From Actinomycetes bacterium (GTDB lineage Bacteria; Actinomycetota; Actinomycetes; Actinomycetales; Microbacteriaceae): a stretch of 17,771 bases of DNA. Below, piece by piece: positions 7,222-14,034 of the stretch (position 1 is its first letter; every line of letters begins with the position of its first letter). The position numbers were made by a program, and so were the translations under genes. Location of the stretch: NCBI GenBank assembly GCA_023457615.1, contig JAEWKY010000215.1:1-17771 (forward strand), in the 5' to 3' direction. The notes below the pieces were generated by a model. The model did no database searches and was not told the origin of the DNA. It saw only the letters and a program-made list of their open reading frames with translations.

Positions 7222-8178
7222 TCAGCCGACGTTCGGGTCGACGCCGAGCTCGGCGAGGATGCGGCGCAGATCGGCGACGGTCGCGAAGTCGATCGTGATC
7301 GTGCCGCGCGCGGCGCCGAGGGCGATCCTCACCCGCGTGTCGAGCTTGTCGCCGAGCCGCTCCGCGAGCTCCGCGAGCTGATCCTGACGCTTGCCCGCGA
7401 CGGGCTTGGCGGGCTTCTTGGCGGGCGCGAGCATCCCCGCCGCCGCCTCGGCGGCCCGCACCGACAGGTCTTCGTTGATGATCTTGTCGGCGAGCTTGCG
7501 CATCCCCGACTCGTCCGCAACGGAGAGGATGGCGCGCGCGTGACCCGCCGTGAGCACGCCGGCCGCGACCTTCGACTGGATCGCCTCGGGGAGCTTGAGC
7601 AGTCGGATGGTGTTCGTGATCTGCGGTCGCGAGCGGCCGATGCGCTCCGCGAGCTGCTCCTGCGTGATGCCGAAGTCCTCGAGCAGCTGCTTGTAGGCCG
7701 AGGCCTCCTCGAGCGGGTTGAGCTGCGCGCGGTGGATGTTCTCCAGCAGCGCGTCGCGCAGCATGTCCTCGTCGGCCGTGTCCTTGACGACGGCGGGGAT
7801 GCTGGTCCTGCCGGCGGCCCGGGAGGCGCGGAACCGACGCTCGCCCATGATGAGCTCGTACTGCGGCTCCCCCTCGCCGGCGCCCGCCCGGGGGCGCACG
7901 ACGACGGGCTGCAGCACGCCGAACTCCCGGATCGACACCGTGAGCTCCTGCAGCGCGGCGTCGTCGAACTCCGTGCGCGGCTGCACGGCGTTCGGCACGA
8001 TGTCGGAGAGGTCGAGCTCAGCCAGCCGGGCGCCGGGCACGGCCACGAGGTCGCTCTCGCCGCCGAAGAAGACGTCGACCGGACGATCCTGGTCACCCGT
8101 CGCGTCGGGGGCGGGTCCCGTCGGGATGAGCGCCCCGATGCCCCGACCGAGGCCCGTGCGCTTGGGGGCGGCCGCCAT
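7222..8178 (-). CDS. parB: Chromosome-partitioning protein ParB (CTP-dependent clamp)
   Basis: This 318-residue protein binds parS and spreads as a CTP-gated clamp to organise the origin region. It starts with the conserved ParA-contacting segment GLGRGIGALI (9-18). The ParB/Srx nucleotide-binding domain shows QPRTEFDD (66-73), VLQPVVVRP and the CTP-binding box GERRFRA (112-118). ENIHR-LNPLEEA lies at 146-159, the helix-turn-helix (TQEQLAERIGRSRPQITN, 172-189) reads parS, and the C-terminal dimerisation part (about 265-315) follows a Lys/Pro linker. The ATG shares one base with the parA stop (TGATG). Three parS sites lie 0.9 to 1.7 kb upstream on the same side of dnaA. Confidence 0.96.
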   Translation of the reverse strand: MAAAPKRTGLGRGIGALIPTGPAPDATGDQDRPVDVFFGGESDLVAVPGARLAELDLSDIVPNAVQPRTEFDDAALQELTVSIREFGVLQPVVVRPRAGAGEGEPQYELIMGERRFRASRAAGRTSIPAVVKDTADEDMLRDALLENIHRAQLNPLEEASAYKQLLEDFGITQEQLAERIGRSRPQITNTIRLLKLPEAIQSKVAAGVLTAGHARAILSVADESGMRKLADKIINEDLSVRAAEAAAGMLAPAKKPAKPVAGKRQDQLAELAERLGDKLDTRVRIALGAARGTITIDFATVADLRRILAELGVDPNVG

Positions 8179-9062
8179 CAGGCGACGCTCCGGCGTGCGA
8201 TCTCGGCCGCGGCTTCGCGGTACGACAGCGACCCCGGCGAGTTCGCGTCGTACGTGATGACGCTCTGGCCGTAGCTCGGCGCCTCCGAGATGCGCACCGA
8301 GCGCGGGATCACGGTGGTCAGCGTCTCCTTCGGGAAGTGCTCGCGCACCTCGTCGACGACCTGGTTGGCGAGGTTCGTGCGCGAGTCGTACATCGTGAGC
8401 AGGATCGTCGAGAGCGCGAGCTTGGGGTTGAGGTGGCGCTGGATGAGCTGGATGTTGTCGAGCAGCTGGCTCAGTCCCTCGAGGGCGTAGTACTCGCATT
8501 GGATCGGGATGAGCACCTCCTTCGCCGCGACGAAGGCGTTGATCGTGAGCAGCCCCAGCGAGGGCGGGCAGTCGATGAAGACGTAGTGGAACGGCGACTC
8601 CGCCTGCTCCGCGAGATACGTCTCGAGCGCCGAGCGCAGGCGCTGCTCGCGGGCGACGAGCGAGACGAGCTCGATCTCGGCGCCGGCGAGGTGGATCGTC
8701 GCGGGGACGCACCACAGTCCGGGGAACTCGGGGCTCTGCTGCACCGCGTCGCGCATCGGGGCGTCACCCACGATGACGTCGTAGACGCTCTCGATCTCGG
8801 CGCGGTGCTCCACGCCGAGCGCCGTCGACGCGTTGCCCTGGGGGTCGAGGTCGATGACGAGCACCCGGGCGCCCTGCTGCGCGAGCGCGGCGGCGAGGTT
8901 GACGGTCGACGTCGTCTTGCCGACGCCGCCCTTCTGGTTCGCGACCGTGAGGATGCGCGTCTGCGCGGGCAGCGGAAGCGTCGCGTCGGAGAGCGCCTGG
9001 CGGCGGCGGGTGAGCTCGGCGACCTCCTGGGCGAGAGGGGTCGTGGCGTCGAAGCTACTCAC
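8178..9062 (-). CDS. parA: Chromosome-partitioning ATPase ParA (Soj-like)
   Basis: This 294-residue Walker-type ATPase binds nucleoid DNA as an ATP dimer and drives movement of ParB-parS complexes. The deviant Walker A is KGGVGKTT (44-51) with signature Lys44 and catalytic Lys49. Walker A' is DLDPQGNAS (71-79) and Walker B is VFIDCPPSLG (161-170). An N-terminal extension of about 33 residues precedes the first strand, longer than in B. subtilis Soj and usual for actinobacteria. The start is GTG (first base 9062) with AAAGG eight bases before it. The gene is followed directly by parB. The 77-base gap to rsmG contains a parS site. Confidence 0.96.
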   Translation of the reverse strand: MSSFDATTPLAQEVAELTRRRQALSDATLPLPAQTRILTVANQKGGVGKTTSTVNLAAALAQQGARVLVIDLDPQGNASTALGVEHRAEIESVYDVIVGDAPMRDAVQQSPEFPGLWCVPATIHLAGAEIELVSLVAREQRLRSALETYLAEQAESPFHYVFIDCPPSLGLLTINAFVAAKEVLIPIQCEYYALEGLSQLLDNIQLIQRHLNPKLALSTILLTMYDSRTNLANQVVDEVREHFPKETLTTVIPRSVRISEAPSYGQSVITYDANSPGSLSYREAAAEIARRSVA

Positions 9063-9097
9063 GGAGGGAGCCTTTCGGTGGTGCTGGGGAGACGTGA

Positions 9098-9113
9098 TGT
9101 TTCACGTGGAACA
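9098..9113. promoter_or_regulatory. parS: parS site 1 (ParB binding site)
   Basis: TGTTTCACGTGGAACA matches the bacterial parS consensus TGTTNCACGTGNAACA and is palindromic except for one pair. Flanking bases extend it to ATGTTTCACGTGGAACAT (9097-9114). It lies between rsmG and parA, 36 bases from the parA start, so ParB bound here could also affect parAB transcription. Confidence 0.93.
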
Positions 9114-9139
9114 TCGGAGGCCGGCGCGGCGGCGGCTGA

Positions 9140-9763
9140 TCAGTCAGCCAGCCTAGCCCGAAAGACCCGGGTCGCCTCCGGGACGATCCCCTCCCCCAGG
9201 ACGAGCACCTCCGCGTCGCGCAGCCGCGCCTTGCGGATCGCCTTGTCGGCGGCCTCGACCTCCTGCTGCACGCGCTCCCCCTTGAGCAGCACGAGCTCGC
9301 CGCCGGGACGCAGGAGAGGGACGCAGAGCGGGATCAGCTTGCTCAGCGCCGACACCGCGCGGGCCGTCACCTGGTCGAGCCTCGGCTCCGGGGCGACGTC
9401 CTCGGCTCGACCGCGCAGGACGGTGACGTTCCGCAGCCCGAGCCGCTCGGCCTCCTCGGAGAGCCAGTCGGTGCGCCGCTCCATCGGCTCGATGAGCACG
9501 AGGTGCGCGTCGGGCCGCGCGATGGCGAGCACGAGGCCCGGCAGCCCGGCGCCGCTGCCGACGTCACCGACGCGTCCCGGGACGAGCAGGGGCGCCAGCA
9601 GTGCCGAGTTCACGACATGGCGCGACCAGAGCCGCTCGAGCTCGAGCGGACCGACGAGGCCCCGCTCCTCGCCGTGCTGGGCGAGATCGGCGGTGAAGGC
9701 TCGGGCGAGCTCGAGCCGATCGCCGAACAGCGCGGCCGCGTACGCGGGCTCCGACTCCAGCAC
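9140..9763 (-). CDS. rsmG: 16S rRNA (guanine-N7) methyltransferase RsmG (GidB)
   Basis: With the start chosen here the protein has 207 residues. It methylates 16S rRNA at the N7 of the guanine equivalent to G527 in E. coli, using S-adenosylmethionine. The SAM loop is DVGSGAGLPG (67-76), followed by the acidic strand end LIEPMERR (Glu92), an Arg-Ala-Glu-Asp segment (119-122) and TARAV (134-138). WSRHVVNS is the family's W-RH--NS signature. The GTG at 9763 has a good GAGAGGAA site five bases upstream. An in-frame GTG at 9796 would add 11 residues (MSHVKHPERNP) that merely translate parS site 2, so the shorter form is preferred. Confidence 0.93.
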   Translation of the reverse strand: MLESEPAYAAALFGDRLELARAFTADLAQHGEERGLVGPLELERLWSRHVVNSALLAPLLVPGRVGDVGSGAGLPGLVLAIARPDAHLVLIEPMERRTDWLSEEAERLGLRNVTVLRGRAEDVAPEPRLDQVTARAVSALSKLIPLCVPLLRPGGELVLLKGERVQQEVEAADKAIRKARLRDAEVLVLGEGIVPEATRVFRARLAD

Positions 9764-9779
9764 GGGATTCCTCTCGGGA

Positions 9780-9795
9780 TGTTTCACGTGAGACA
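9780..9795. promoter_or_regulatory. parS: parS site 2 (one mismatch)
   Basis: TGTTTCACGTGAGACA keeps the full left half-site and central CACGTG but has G for A in the right arm. It lies immediately upstream of the rsmG ribosome-binding site and would be read as SHVKH if translation began at the earlier GTG at 9796. ParB occupancy here could influence rsmG initiation or transcription. Confidence 0.8.
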
Positions 9796-9797
9796 CG

Positions 9798-9811
9798 AAC
9801 GCCTAGGCGTT
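9798..9811. repeat. Perfect 14-bp palindrome AACGCCTAGGCGTT
   Basis: The sequence equals its own reverse complement across all 14 bases and begins two bases after parS site 2. It contains CCTAGG at its centre. It looks like a dimeric regulator's operator upstream of rsmG, but I cannot name a protein for it. Confidence 0.6.
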
Positions 9812-9821
9812 GGAGCTGAAG

Positions 9822-9845
9822 GAGACGGTCACATCCGACCGTCTC
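9822..9845 (-). terminator. Perfect 9-bp hairpin between jag and rsmG
   Basis: GAGACGGTC at 9822-9830 is the exact reverse complement of GACCGTCTC at 9837-9845, with a six-base loop. On the minus strand it lies about 90 bases after the jag stop and before rsmG, so it may separate the rpmH-jag unit from rsmG-parA-parB. No T-run follows; CCTTC is next on the minus strand. Confidence 0.5.
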
Positions 9846-9894
9846 GCGACGCCAGCGCCCACCGCCGTCACACTGATCGGTTCACGTCGGACCT

Positions 9895-9925
9895 GGCACG
9901 GATGTTTCACGTGAAACCCCGTGCC
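9895..9925 (-). terminator. Inverted repeat enclosing parS site 3, directly after jag
   Basis: GGCACGG at 9895-9901 is the reverse complement of CCGTGCC at 9919-9925, and the 17 bases between contain the parS palindrome. On the minus strand this structure starts six bases after the jag stop codon. As RNA it would form a 7-bp stem, an asymmetric internal loop and an inner TTTCAC/GTGAAA stem, so it may act as the jag terminator. Confidence 0.5.
9903..9918. promoter_or_regulatory. parS: parS site 3 (perfect 14-bp core)
   Basis: The core GTTTCACGTGAAAC at 9904-9917 is a perfect palindrome and the best of the three sites in the inner 14 bases. It differs from the 16-base consensus only in the final base (C for A). 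It lies in the jag-rsmG gap, nested in a larger inverted repeat. Confidence 0.93.
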
Positions 9926-9931
9926 GAACGA

Positions 9932-10474
9932 CTACCGGGGGCGGATGACCGTGTGGCGGTCCCTGCCCTCGCCCTCGGACTCCGACGTGTAGCCGCGCTC
10001 GGCGACGATGTCGTGCACGACCTTGCGCTCGTAGCTCGACATGGGCGGCAGCGAGGCCGACGAGGCGCCGCCCTCGAGACGCGTGATCGCGTGATCGACG
10101 AGCGCGCCCAGCTCGGTGGCGCGGGCGTCGCGCGATCCGCCGATGTCGAGGATGAGCCGCGAGAAGCGGCCCGTCTTGTTCTGCACGGCGAGACGGGTGA
10201 GCTCCTGCATCGCCGCGACGGTGTCGGGCTTCGACAGCAGGCGCAGGTTCGAGCCCTCCCCCGCCGAGACCGACACGTAGGCGCGACCGGCCCGGGCGTC
10301 GATGTCGAGGTCGCCGTCGATGTCGGCGATGTCGAGGAGCTCCTCGATGTAGTCGGCCGCGGCGTCGCCCTCGTCGATGATGTCCTGCTCGGACGCCGGG
10401 ACGTCCTGCTCCGCCGGCGTCTCGGCCGCGGCGGCGGCCTCCTCGACGGGACCGGTCTCGGTGATGTCGCTCAT
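9932..10474 (-). CDS. jag: KH/R3H RNA-binding protein (Jag/KhpB family)
   Basis: This 180-residue cytoplasmic RNA-binding protein has a strongly acidic Ala/Glu/Asp-rich N-terminus (about 1-56), a KH-like middle (about 56-115), and a C-terminal R3H domain whose Arg-x3-His is Arg150 to His154 in YERKVVHDIV. The Jag-N domain of Firmicutes members is absent, and the length is close to that of M. tuberculosis Rv3920c. In other bacteria KhpB pairs with KhpA and affects cell-wall growth and division, and its constant position after yidC has suggested a link to membrane biogenesis. The ATG overlaps the yidC stop by four bases (ATGA). A parS-containing inverted repeat follows the TAG stop. Confidence 0.92.
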   Translation of the reverse strand: MSDITETGPVEEAAAAAETPAEQDVPASEQDIIDEGDAAADYIEELLDIADIDGDLDIDARAGRAYVSVSAGEGSNLRLLSKPDTVAAMQELTRLAVQNKTGRFSRLILDIGGSRDARATELGALVDHAITRLEGGASSASLPPMSSYERKVVHDIVAERGYTSESEGEGRDRHTVIRPR

Positions 10475-11463
10475 CGGCGTCCGCCCTGCTTCTTCGATCG
10501 GTTCTTGTTCACCGGCTGCTGCCGCTGGGTCTTCTTGGGCTCCTCGACGATCTCGACCGCCGACTCCTCCTCGACGATGCCCTTGCGCTGGCGCTTCTTC
10601 GCCAGGCGGGCCTCGCGCGCGAGCGCCGCCTCGCTGCCGGGGGTCGGCATGTTCCGGATGACGATGAACTGCTGCACCATCGTCCAGACGTTCGAGGTGA
10701 GCCAGTAGAACATGACGCCGATCGGGAACGCGAAGCCCGAGAAGGCGAAGACGAGCGGCAGGATGTACAGCAGGATGCGCTGCTGCCGGTACATCGGCGA
10801 CGCCTTCATCTCGGGCGACTGGTTCTTCGACATGATCTGCAGCTGCGTGATGAACTGCGACGCCGTCATGAGCACGACCATGACCACCGCGATGACGATC
10901 ACGACGACCTCGACCGGGTTCTCGGCGAGGGCGGACTGGATGCTGTGCTGCAGCGGCGCGATGTCGAACAGCGACGAGCCGCCGAACTGCGCCGCGAGCT
11001 CCTGGTTGAGCAGGCCGACGCCCGCCTTGAAGCTGCCGTCCGCCTGGGGGCGCGACTCGTTCAGCACCGAGAAGAGGCTGAAGAAGATCGGCATCTGGAT
11101 GAGCAGCGGGAGGCACGAGGCGAACGGGTTCGTGCCCGCCTTCGAGTAGAGCGCCATGGTCTCGCGCTGCATCGCCTCGCGGGAGAACTGGTCGCGCTTG
11201 CCGCGGTACTTGTCCTGGATCTTCTTGAGCTGCGGCGCGACCTCGAGCATCTTGCGCTGGCTCTTGATCTGCCGCACGAAGATCGGGATGAGCGCCGCGC
11301 GCACGACGAGCACGAGCCCGACGATCGACAGCACCCAGGTCAGGCCCGCGGCGGGGTCCATCCCGAGCAGGTCGAGGAGGGTGTGGAAGCCCACGAGGAT
11401 CGCCTCGATGACCCACTTGATGGGCCACAGGAGCGTGTTGAAGAAACCGAAGATGCCGTCCAA
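10471..11463 (-). CDS. yidC: Membrane protein insertase YidC (Oxa1 family)
   Basis: This 330-residue polytopic protein inserts and folds membrane proteins, alone or with SecYEG. Hydrophobic segments lie at about 10-32, 42-63, 114-135, 168-195 and 225-250. The hydrophilic-groove arginine is probably Arg55 in LVVRAALIPIFVRQ, followed by the charged, coiled cytoplasmic loop (QRKMLEVAPQLKKIQDKYRG). NPFASCLPLLIQMPIFFSLF is the family's helix-3 signature. The large periplasmic domain of Gram-negative YidC is missing, as expected. The C-terminus is very basic (Lys/Arg/Gln), likely ribosome-facing. The start codon is a rare TTG four bases after the yidD stop, with an AGGGAAAGGG stretch upstream of it. 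Confidence 0.95.
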   Translation of the reverse strand: MDGIFGFFNTLLWPIKWVIEAILVGFHTLLDLLGMDPAAGLTWVLSIVGLVLVVRAALIPIFVRQIKSQRKMLEVAPQLKKIQDKYRGKRDQFSREAMQRETMALYSKAGTNPFASCLPLLIQMPIFFSLFSVLNESRPQADGSFKAGVGLLNQELAAQFGGSSLFDIAPLQHSIQSALAENPVEVVVIVIAVVMVVLMTASQFITQLQIMSKNQSPEMKASPMYRQQRILLYILPLVFAFSGFAFPIGVMFYWLTSNVWTMVQQFIVIRNMPTPGSEAALAREARLAKKRQRKGIVEEESAVEIVEEPKKTQRQQPVNKNRSKKQGGRR

Positions 11464-11467
11464 GGCG

Positions 11468-11776
11468 TCAGCCCTTTCCCTGGCTCGCCGGAATGACGAA
11501 GCCGAAGTGTGTGATCGAGTAGCGGGGCACGCGTCGGGCGGGCACGTCGTCGATGCCGCCCTTCGCCCACGGGTGGCAGCGCGCGATGCGCCACATGCCG
11601 AGGGCGACGCCCTTCACGACCCCGTGCTGCTGGATGGCGCCGAGCGCGTAGCCCGAGCAGCTCGGGTAGTAGCGGCAGACGTCGCCGTAGAGCGGCGAGA
11701 TCACCGCGCGGTAGCCGCGCAGGATCAGCACGCACGTGTTGCGGGGCAGCAGCCAGAGGAAGGCGAGCGCGCGCAT
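11468..11776 (-). CDS. yidD: Membrane protein insertion efficiency factor YidD
   Basis: This 102-residue protein has the full YidD signature: GYRAVISPLYGDVCRYYPSC (residues 21-40), then an SGYALGAIQQHG segment and an Arg-Cys-His-Pro motif near residue 70 with a following Gly-Gly. The N-terminus is hydrophobic and basic, suiting an amphipathic membrane-associated helix. In E. coli YidD sits at the inner membrane and assists YidC-dependent insertion. Its ATG shares one base with the rnpA stop and it ends four bases before yidC, so the three are translationally linked. Confidence 0.95.
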   Translation of the reverse strand: MRALAFLWLLPRNTCVLILRGYRAVISPLYGDVCRYYPSCSGYALGAIQQHGVVKGVALGMWRIARCHPWAKGGIDDVPARRVPRYSITHFGFVIPASQGKG

Positions 11777-12123
11777 CAGCGGACGTCCTTCGCGGCGGGG
11801 GTGGCGAGCACGGCGTGCATGTCGGCGGAGAGACTATCCCAGGACGCTTGCGCGACTCCCGGGAGCACCCGGATGACGACGTCCTCGCCGCGGTGGCCGG
11901 CATCCACGAAGGAGCGGCCGAGCGCCTTCAGGCGACGACGCACGAGGTTGCGATCGACGGCGATCCCGACGGCCTTCGACACGACGACCCCGAAGCGCAC
12001 GGGCGCCGCGGGGTCGGTGGGGAGCCGGTGGTACACCGCGGACGCCGTCGGGACGCGCCGCCCGCGTCGGACCGCGGCTCGGAAGTCCGCAGGGAGGACC
12101 ACCCGGTTCGCCCTGGCGAGCAC
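11776..12123 (-). CDS. rnpA: Ribonuclease P protein component
   Basis: This 115-residue basic protein partners the RNase P RNA in cutting the 5' leaders from tRNA precursors. The RNR signature is RNLVRRRLK (58-66), preceded by the FGVVVSKAVG strand region (44-53). The protein starts MLARANRV, the usual opening of the family. The start is a GTG six bases after the rpmH stop; the ribosome-binding site is weak, so coupling to rpmH is likely. It shares one base with yidD downstream. The rpmH-rnpA pairing is near universal in bacteria. Confidence 0.95.
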   Translation of the reverse strand: MLARANRVVLPADFRAAVRRGRRVPTASAVYHRLPTDPAAPVRFGVVVSKAVGIAVDRNLVRRRLKALGRSFVDAGHRGEDVVIRVLPGVAQASWDSLSADMHAVLATPAAKDVR

Positions 12124-12129
12124 GGGCTC

Positions 12130-12267
12130 TTAGGCGGAGAGCTCGGTGCGCCCCTTGCGACGGCGGGCGGCCAGGATGGCGCGGCCCGCACGCGTGCGCA
12201 TGCGGAGGCGGAAGCCGTGCACCTTGGCGCGGCGCCGGTTGTTCGGCTGGAAGGTTCGCTTGCTCAT
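12130..12267 (-). CDS. rpmH: 50S ribosomal protein L34
   Basis: This 45-residue, Arg/Lys-rich protein opens MSKRTFQPNNRRRAKVHGF, then RLRMRTRAGRAIL and a C-terminal ARRRKGRTEL. This is a canonical L34 without extension. The ATG (first base 12267) has GTGGAGA upstream at a five-base spacing. It is the first gene of the minus-strand run and has a near-consensus promoter about 80 bases upstream. Confidence 0.98.
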   Translation of the reverse strand: MSKRTFQPNNRRRAKVHGFRLRMRTRAGRAILAARRRKGRTELSA

Positions 12268-12346
12268 GATGGTCTCCACGCCCGGCGGCCGCGAGCGGAG
12301 GCCGGGAAGATCAGGTAGTCGCGCGCAGCGGCGCGTGAACTGATTA

Positions 12347-12375
12347 AAGATACGGTCGGCGCGCCGTTCGGTCAA
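12347..12375 (-). promoter_or_regulatory. Promoter of rpmH (sigma-70 type)
   Basis: On the minus strand TTGACC (12375-12370) and TATCTT (12352-12347) are separated by exactly 17 bases. This is the best -35/-10 match in the window. Transcription would start near 12340, giving a leader of about 70 bases before rpmH and driving the ribosomal, RNase P and YidC genes. Confidence 0.75.
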
Positions 12376-12424
12376 ACGGCCGCCCATCCGCGAAGAACCC
12401 GCCGCACTCCCCGGGTCGGCCCGG

Positions 12425-12455
12425 TTGACCTGTCCACACCTGTGAGAACTAAGGT
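12425..12455 (+). promoter_or_regulatory. Candidate dnaA promoter containing a DnaA-box-like sequence
   Basis: TTGACC (12425-12430) and TAAGGT (12450-12455) are 19 bases apart, slightly long. The spacer contains CTGTCCACA (12430-12438), one mismatch from the DnaA box TTGTCCACA. The start of transcription would be about 100 bases before the dnaA ATG. DnaA binding here could repress its own gene. Confidence 0.5.
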
Positions 12456-12497
12456 GAACTGGCGTCGACCGCATCCGCTGAGAGAACGCCGGACAGC

Positions 12498-12538
12498 TCG
12501 TCCACAGGAATCAGGCCGGTGGATAACCCTGTGCACAA
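12498..12538. promoter_or_regulatory. Cluster of degenerate DnaA boxes upstream of dnaA
   Basis: Three sequences each differ from TT(A/G)TCCACA at one base: TCGTCCACA at 12498-12506 (plus strand), TTATCCACC at 12518-12526 (minus) and TTGTGCACA at 12530-12538 (minus). They lie between the dnaA promoter and its ribosome-binding site. The whole rpmH-dnaA gap (12268-12564) otherwise holds only the two promoters; I see no RNA gene in it. Confidence 0.55.
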
Positions 12539-12564
12539 CCATTTCCGCGTTCCAGGATGAAGGC

Positions 12565-13971
12565 ATGAGCGACACCGACCCGACCCGCGACCTCTGGTCG
12601 GCCGTGGTCGCCCACCTCGCCGCCGACGAGCGCATCACCCCGCAGCTCCACGGCTTCATCAGGCTCGTCGAGCCGAAGGGCGTGCTCGCCGGCGTGCTCT
12701 ATCTCGAGGTCCCCAACGAGCTGACCCGCGGGATGCTCGAGCAGCGCATCCGCGTTCCCCTCATCGAGGCCATCACGAGCGCCGCGGAGGAGGTCACGAA
12801 CTTCGCGATCGTGGTCAATCCCGAGATGCAGGCCGCGACGCTCACCCCCGTCACCGACATCGACGAGGCGGGCGCGCCCTCGACCGAGCCGTCGTCGTCG
12901 GTCTCCGAGGTCTCGAGCCGGCGCGGCGACTCCCGGCTCAATCCGAAGTACAACTTCGACAACTTCGTCATCGGCGGGTCGAACCGCTTCGCGCACGCCG
13001 CGGCGGTCGCCGTCGCCGAGGCGCCGGCCAAGGCCTACAACCCGCTGTTCATCTACGGCGACTCGGGCCTCGGCAAGACCCACCTCCTCCATGCCATCGG
13101 GCACTACGCCGAGAACCTCTACTCGGGCATCCGCGTGCGGTACGTCTCGAGCGAGGAGTTCACGAACGACTTCATCAACGCGATCCAGAACAACAGGTCG
13201 GCCGCCTTCCAGTCCCGCTACCGGGAGGTCGACATCCTCCTGATCGACGACATCCAGTTCCTGCAGCGCGCGGTCGAGACGCAGGAGGCGTTCTTCCACA
13301 CCTTCAACACGCTGCACGATCACAGCAAGCAGGTCGTCATCACGAGCGACGTGGCTCCGAAGTTCCTCACCGGATTCGAGGACAGGATGCGCTCGCGCTT
13401 CGAGTGGGGCCTCATCACCGACGTGCAGGCGCCCGACCTCGAGACCCGCATCGCGATCCTCCGCAAGAAGGCGCAGAGCGAGAAGCTCCAGGTGCCCGAC
13501 GACATCCTCGAGTTCATGGCGACGAAGGTGTCGAGCAACATCCGCGAGCTCGAGGGCACGCTCATCCGCGTCACCGCGTTCGCGAGCCTCAACCGCACCC
13601 CCGTCGATCTGCAGCTCGTGCAGACGGTGCTCAAGGACCTCATCACCCTCGACGAGGACAACGTCATCGCGCCGGTCGACATCATCAATCACACCGCCGA
13701 CTACTTCAAACTCACCGTCGACGACCTCTACGGCTCGAGCCGGTCGCAGGCCGTCGCGACGGCGCGTCAGATCGCGATGTACCTGTGCCGCGAACTCACC
13801 AACCTGTCGCTGCCCAAGATCGGGCAGCTCTTCGGCAACCGCGATCACACGACGGTCATGTACGCCAACAAGAAGATCAGCGAACTCATGAAGGAGCGTC
13901 GCTCGATCTACAACCAGGTGACCGAGCTCACCGCGCGCATCAAGCAGAACCAGCGCTTCAACAAGCTCTGA
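12565..13971 (+). CDS. dnaA: Chromosomal replication initiator protein DnaA
   Basis: This 468-residue protein binds DnaA boxes at oriC, assembles on single strands and loads the helicase. Domain I (about 1-85) begins DLWSAVVAHL. A short domain II linker, rich in Ser/Glu/Pro, runs to about 128. The AAA+ domain starts at LNPKYNFDNFVIGGSN and has Walker A GDSGLGKTH (165-173) and Walker B LLIDD (225-229). Domain IV carries the DNA-reading signature NRDHTTVMYA (425-434). The ATG has AGGA seven bases upstream; in-frame sequence before it lies in the DnaA-box region and is not protein-like. Linker length is at the short end for actinobacteria; Streptomyces DnaA is far longer here. Confidence 0.98.
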   Translation: MSDTDPTRDLWSAVVAHLAADERITPQLHGFIRLVEPKGVLAGVLYLEVPNELTRGMLEQRIRVPLIEAITSAAEEVTNFAIVVNPEMQAATLTPVTDIDEAGAPSTEPSSSVSEVSSRRGDSRLNPKYNFDNFVIGGSNRFAHAAAVAVAEAPAKAYNPLFIYGDSGLGKTHLLHAIGHYAENLYSGIRVRYVSSEEFTNDFINAIQNNRSAAFQSRYREVDILLIDDIQFLQRAVETQEAFFHTFNTLHDHSKQVVITSDVAPKFLTGFEDRMRSRFEWGLITDVQAPDLETRIAILRKKAQSEKLQVPDDILEFMATKVSSNIRELEGTLIRVTAFASLNRTPVDLQLVQTVLKDLITLDEDNVIAPVDIINHTADYFKLTVDDLYGSSRSQAVATARQIAMYLCRELTNLSLPKIGQLFGNRDHTTVMYANKKISELMKERRSIYNQVTELTARIKQNQRFNKL

Positions 13972-14034
13972 CCGCCCCGGGCAGCCGTCACCCCCGAACA
14001 GGGGACTAGACGAATCGGTCTGCGATGCGAGGAC

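Noticed and set aside
9877..9893. Fourth parS-like sequence GGTTCACGTCGGAC
   Set aside because: Only 10 of 14 core positions match and the central CACGTG is broken (CACGTC), so ParB binding is unlikely.
13975..14008. Hairpin CCCC-GAACA-GGGG after dnaA as a terminator
   Set aside because: The stem is only four bases and has no T-run. It is too weak to call in this composition.
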